DNA from: an uncultured Succinatimonas sp.
GTDB taxonomy: Bacteria > Pseudomonadota > Gammaproteobacteria > Enterobacterales > Succinivibrionaceae
Reading direction: 5' to 3'
DNA length: 9,589 nt
NCBI GenBank assembly: GCA_902465145.1
Contig: CABQMD010000021.1
Coordinates: forward strand, 1 to 9,589
Shown here: positions 6,569 to 9,589 of the stretch, one piece after another
How the letters are laid out: every line of letters begins with the position of its first letter
How positions within the stretch are numbered: the stretch's first letter is position 1
The notes under the pieces: generated by a model
Databases searched by the model: none
What the model saw: only the letters and a program-made list of their open reading frames with translations
What the model was told of the DNA's origin: nothing
Program-made: the position numbers and the translations under genes

Positions 6569-6958
6569 ATGATGAATAGAACAAAATGCGCCGCAGCAGT
6601 CTTGGCGCTTACCGCTACTTTATCGATCGGAGGATGCGCCTATCGCGCCGATCTGACTCAGGGAAATTTTGTTGAACAACAGGCAGTCTCGAAATTGCAA
6701 GTCGGCATGACCCCAGAGCAAGTTCGCTTCATTATGGGAACTCCGATGCTGGTCGATCCTTTTGACGCCTCCCGTTGGTACTATGTACATTACCTGCGCG
6801 AAGGATGGTCAGATCCGAAAATAGAGAATCTCACTTTACTGTTTGCAAACGGCGTGCTGGTTGATATGCAGGGTGATTTCAAACGTCCGGCATCTTTTTC
6901 ACAAAATTTCAACCAACAAAATGCTATTGATGACGGCACTGTGCCGGTAAAACAGTGA
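6569..6958 (+). CDS. bamE: Outer membrane assembly lipoprotein BamE (SmpA/OmlA)
   Basis: Small lipoprotein subunit of the BAM complex, which inserts beta-barrel proteins into the outer membrane from its periplasmic face. The 129-residue precursor has a lipoprotein signal peptide (1-22) ending LSIGGC, with Cys23 as the lipidated residue. The SmpA/OmlA domain follows: ADLTQGNFV, then SKLQVGMTPEQVRFIMGTPM (about 42-61), then DPFDASRWYYVHY. These match E. coli BamE ([39 protein letters not shown]). The C-terminus after about 105 is Asn/Gln-rich and probably flexible. ATG 6569 and the adjacent ATG 6572 are both possible; a weak AGAG lies upstream. The stop overlaps the next start as GTGA, so the two genes are probably translationally coupled. 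Confidence 0.95.
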   Translation: MMNRTKCAAAVLALTATLSIGGCAYRADLTQGNFVEQQAVSKLQVGMTPEQVRFIMGTPMLVDPFDASRWYYVHYLREGWSDPKIENLTLLFANGVLVDMQGDFKRPASFSQNFNQQNAIDDGTVPVKQ

Positions 6959-7542
6959 AATTTATTGATTTAGCCATTTTAACAACGGGAGTTTTAATAC
7001 TGTGCTCCTGTTCAATAAAAGGTCGCGACAAGGATGCCGTCATCTCAAAACCTGATGTTGCGATCTCTTTTCAAAACAGTCTCCAACAGCATTTTTATAA
7101 TGAAGCACGTCAATGTGTACTAGGAGACATAAAAAAGGCCGAATTATTAAAAAAATCTTTTTATTCATCGATCAACAATACTCAGACGGAGCAGACTTAC
7201 ATTTATCAGGATCCTGTATTAACCCAAGAACTTGAAAAATGTCTGCGTAAAAGTGATCTTGAAACCGGCAACAGTCTTTATCTTGAATACGTACCGTCTC
7301 CTAGGATCTGTGCACAGATTGCCAAAGCCTTTCTTATAAAAAAAGATTACCCAAAAAGCGCATTTTGGATACGGCGTGTGTACAACCAATTAGGACGCAT
7401 GAGAGGAAGTGAACTGGCAGGTCTTGTTTTCATCGAAGATCCAAAAACCATGGACACGGGAGCTGCTTTATTGTCGGAAGCTGCAAAATTAGGTTCTCAA
7501 AGTGCATCCATGCGTCTTAATGAACTTGCATTTGGAAACTGA
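6955..7542 (+). CDS. Predicted lipoprotein with SEL1-like C-terminus, unknown function
   Basis: Not a family I can name. The 195-residue product starts with GTG at 6955 inside the bamE stop (GTGA, 4-base overlap), which fits translational coupling and explains the lack of a separate Shine-Dalgarno. Residues 1-18 are a short hydrophobic signal ending LCS before Cys19, a plausible lipobox, so it is probably a membrane-anchored periplasmic lipoprotein. The rest is mostly helical and rich in Lys, Ser and Leu. The end (about residues 130-193), with YPKSAFWIRRVYNQLGR and then GAALLSEAAKLGSQSASMRL, has the spacing of SEL1/TPR-like helical repeats. Cys54, Cys93 and Cys118 could form disulfides. Coupling to bamE suggests a job in the envelope, perhaps around BAM, but that is inference. 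A conserved companion or a lineage-specific protein are both possible. Confidence 0.82.
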   Translation: MKFIDLAILTTGVLILCSCSIKGRDKDAVISKPDVAISFQNSLQQHFYNEARQCVLGDIKKAELLKKSFYSSINNTQTEQTYIYQDPVLTQELEKCLRKSDLETGNSLYLEYVPSPRICAQIAKAFLIKKDYPKSAFWIRRVYNQLGRMRGSELAGLVFIEDPKTMDTGAALLSEAAKLGSQSASMRLNELAFGN

Positions 7543-7589
7543 TTTGTACAAAGCATACACAGACTTCACGTATTTTTAACAATCCGGCA

Positions 7590-7618
7590 TTAACATTCGT
7601 CCAAATATGTTGTAGCTT
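7590..7618 (+). promoter_or_regulatory. Weak candidate promoter of ppk
   Basis: TTAACA (7590-7595), a 17-base spacer, and TAGCTT (7613-7618) match the sigma-70 hexamers at five and three of six positions. It is the best pair I find in the 131-base gap before ppk. I see no Pho box and no clear terminator after the lipoprotein gene, so read-through from bamE is also possible. Confidence 0.25.
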
Positions 7619-7673
7619 TTAATCAAGGGTAAAAGCGTCAACAAATTCATCATCTCTTTTTTCGCAGGTTTAT

Positions 7674-9589
7674 ATGTCAGATTTAATCCCCAAGGAATTA
7701 TCGTGGCTGTCCTTTAACGGACGTGTGTTGCAGGAAGCTGCAGATCCCAGCGTACCGCTTATCGAAAGAGTGCATTTTCTTGGGATTTACTCAAATAACC
7801 AGGACGAATTTTTCAAAGTACGCGTGGCAGAACTCAAACGTCAGGCCATGATCGTGCAAGAACGCAATGCCCAAGAAGAGCTGGTTACCTTGCTAAAACA
7901 GGTTCAGCATGAAGCTGCCCGCTATCAGATGACGCTCAACGAAATTTTTCGTTCCTTAGTATCCGAACTGGAGCACAACGGAATTTTTTTAAGAGATGAA
8001 AAAAACATCAGTGACTCACAACGAGTTTGGGTCGAGCATTATTTCAAACGCCATGTGTTAAAACACATTAATCCTGTGATCATCGACGAAGAAACCGATC
8101 TGGTATCTTTTTTAAAGGATAAATACTCATACCTGATCGTACGCATGAGCGGCGTGCAGAATTACTACGCCTTAATAGAGATCCCTACAGATGCCCTTCC
8201 CCGCTTTATTCGCATGCCTTCTGAAGGAAACAGCACCACGCTGATGTTTTTGGACGACATCATAAGACTGTGCATAGACATGGTATTCCGCCAGCTTTTT
8301 GCCTACGATTCCATTGAAGCATATTCTATTAAGATGAATCGTGATGCCGAATACGATCTTTCAGGCAATTTAGATAAATCCCTACTTGAAGATATGTCTG
8401 AGTCTTTAAAACAGAGATTGAACGCAAAACCGGTGCGTTTTGCCTACGATGCGGCCATGCCGCGCGATCTGGTTTCGTTCATGGCAGGAGAACTCAAGCT
8501 TTCTTCAATCGATTCACTGATGCCGGGAAACCGTTACCACAATTTTAAGGATTTCATGAACTTTCCTTCAATCGGTACCGACGACAGCGAATATCGCCCT
8601 TTAAGAGAAGTACGTTCAACGGCCTTTGATACGGCATCAACTCCTTTTGAAGCAATAGCACGCAAAGATGTATTGCTTTACTATCCTTATTATTCGTTCG
8701 ACTATCTTACTGAATTTTTACGTCAGGCATCGTATGATCCGCGTGTACTATCCATAAAGATCAACATTTACCGCGTTGCCTCAAATTCACGTGTAATTAA
8801 CTCTTTAATAGATGCAGCCAACAACGGAAAAAGCGTTACCGTGGTTGTCGAACTAAAAGCAAGATTTGACGAAGCTAACAATATCAAATGGGCTTCAAGA
8901 CTTACCGATGCCGGAGTTAAGGTATTATTTGGTCTGCCTACTCTTAAGATCCATTCAAAACTTGTCTTGGTGACAAGACGCGAAGGCGATGCCTTGGTTC
9001 GTTATGCTCACATCGGAACCGGCAATTTCAATGAAAAAACAGCCAAAATCTACACCGATTTTGCACTGTTTACAGTAAGACCTGAAATTACTTCGGAGGT
9101 TGAAGAAGTCTTCGAATTTATCGAATATCCTTATACCCGTCCTGACTTCAAAATGCTGTTGGTGTCTCCACTTAATGCCAGAGAACGCATCAGTGCCATG
9201 ATTGACCGCGAAATAAAAAACAGTCTTAACGGCAAAGCGGCTTATATTCACTTAAAAGTAAACAATCTTGTCGACAAAAAAATTACTAACAAGCTTTATG
9301 AAGCTTCGCAATCAGGCGTAAAAATCCGCATGATAGTGCGCGGCATGTGTACCTTAAAACCGGGGATCAAAGGTCTTTCTGAAAATATTTACATTACTTC
9401 CATCGTTGATCGCTTTCTTGAACACCCTCGCGTAATGATCTTTTGCGCAGGGGGGGATGAAGAAATCTATATAAGCTCTGCAGACTGGATGACACGCAAC
9501 CTTGACTACCGCATCGAAGTGGGTACGCGAGTACTTGATCCTGATCTTAAAAAACGCATACGACACATCCTGCAACTGCAGGAAAATGA
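7674..9589 (+). CDS. ppk: Polyphosphate kinase 1 (Ppk), 3' end missing
   Basis: Ppk1 reversibly polymerises the gamma-phosphate of ATP into inorganic polyphosphate, a phosphate and energy store used in stress and starvation. The frame is open from ATG 7674 to the right edge (638 codons plus two bases); E. coli Ppk is 688 residues, so about 50 C-terminal residues and the stop are outside. The N-terminal domain begins PKELSWLSFNGRVLQEAAD. The catalytic domains carry LLYYPYYSFDYL, VVVELKARFDEANNIKWA, the autophosphorylated histidine in KIHSK (His427, E. coli His435), YAHIGTGNFNEKTAKIYTDF, and the second active-site histidine in SIVDRFLEHPRV (His584, E. coli His592), then SSADWMTRNLDYRIEV. The constant offset of 8 to E. 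coli indicates no frameshift in this interval. CAGG lies 5 bases before the ATG. The downstream gene, often ppx in other bacteria, is not visible. Confidence 0.97.
   Translation, partial: MSDLIPKELSWLSFNGRVLQEAADPSVPLIERVHFLGIYSNNQDEFFKVRVAELKRQAMIVQERNAQEELVTLLKQVQHEAARYQMTLNEIFRSLVSELEHNGIFLRDEKNISDSQRVWVEHYFKRHVLKHINPVIIDEETDLVSFLKDKYSYLIVRMSGVQNYYALIEIPTDALPRFIRMPSEGNSTTLMFLDDIIRLCIDMVFRQLFAYDSIEAYSIKMNRDAEYDLSGNLDKSLLEDMSESLKQRLNAKPVRFAYDAAMPRDLVSFMAGELKLSSIDSLMPGNRYHNFKDFMNFPSIGTDDSEYRPLREVRSTAFDTASTPFEAIARKDVLLYYPYYSFDYLTEFLRQASYDPRVLSIKINIYRVASNSRVINSLIDAANNGKSVTVVVELKARFDEANNIKWASRLTDAGVKVLFGLPTLKIHSKLVLVTRREGDALVRYAHIGTGNFNEKTAKIYTDFALFTVRPEITSEVEEVFEFIEYPYTRPDFKMLLVSPLNARERISAMIDREIKNSLNGKAAYIHLKVNNLVDKKITNKLYEASQSGVKIRMIVRGMCTLKPGIKGLSENIYITSIVDRFLEHPRVMIFCAGGDEEIYISSADWMTRNLDYRIEVGTRVLDPDLKKRIRHILQLQEN

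Noticed and set aside
7543..7552. Palindrome TTTGTACAAA directly after the lipoprotein stop
   Set aside because: Ten bases with no T tract and no partner site. It is too short and AT-rich to separate from chance.
8955..9575. Two minus-strand open frames (98 and 73 codons)
   Set aside because: Both lie opposite conserved Ppk active-site segments, have no ribosome binding site of note, and resemble no known protein.
7674..9589. Possible frameshift or pseudogene in ppk, because no in-frame stop is seen
   Set aside because: Codon-by-codon reading is open throughout and aligns with E. coli Ppk at a constant offset of 8 at both active-site histidines. The frame simply runs off the window, and the final TGA letters are out of frame.
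1..9589. Mobile elements, CRISPR arrays, tRNA or rRNA genes
   Set aside because: I saw no transposase, integrase, spaced direct repeats, tRNA-like cloverleaf or rRNA sequence. Gene order and content are those of a housekeeping region.

Overview
The window looks like the chromosome of a low-to-moderate GC gammaproteobacterium. DnaK, DnaJ, GrpE, GreA, BamE and Ppk all resemble their Escherichia coli counterparts closely. The relatively AT-rich composition would suit an anaerobic gut lineage such as the Succinivibrionaceae, but that placement is inference and rests on no marker gene. I found no mobile element, CRISPR array, tRNA or rRNA, and no stretch over 300 bases lacks a gene.

Region 1 (1-1624, + strand): the 3' part of a gene for a mannitol dehydrogenase-family oxidoreductase (UxuB-like), cut by the left edge of the window. 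It is followed by a good intrinsic terminator and then a GntR/FCD transcriptional regulator. Together they look like the end of a sugar-acid or polyol catabolic locus. A 148-base convergent gap (1625-1772) follows, holding a 16-bp palindrome and two hairpins that can end greA transcription.

Region 2 (1773-6441, - strand): greA, dnaJ, dnaK and grpE, transcribed right to left as grpE > dnaK > dnaJ > greA. GrpE, DnaK and DnaJ form one chaperone machine. Two good sigma-32 (RpoH) heat-shock promoters are visible, one before grpE (CTTGAAA-N14-CCCCATCT) and one before dnaK (CTTGAAA-N13-CTCCATGT). A hairpin between dnaK and dnaJ may attenuate dnaJ. A strong intrinsic terminator separates dnaJ from greA. 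The greA leader can fold so that a good Shine-Dalgarno sequence is base-paired.

Region 3 (6442-7542, + strand): divergent from grpE lies bamE, the small lipoprotein of the outer-membrane beta-barrel assembly machine. It overlaps by 4 bases an uncharacterised lipoprotein gene with a SEL1-like C-terminus.

Region 4 (7674-9589, + strand): ppk, polyphosphate kinase 1, intact except that it runs off the right edge before its stop codon.

Most of the window is ordinary housekeeping and stress-response sequence. The order greA-dnaJ-dnaK-grpE-bamE looks like a compacted form of the cluster known in Pseudomonas, without dapB-carA-carB and recN-fur. I see no convincing undescribed system. The most useful leads are the BamE-coupled lipoprotein, the occluded greA ribosome binding site, and the layout of heat-shock promoters and attenuators.
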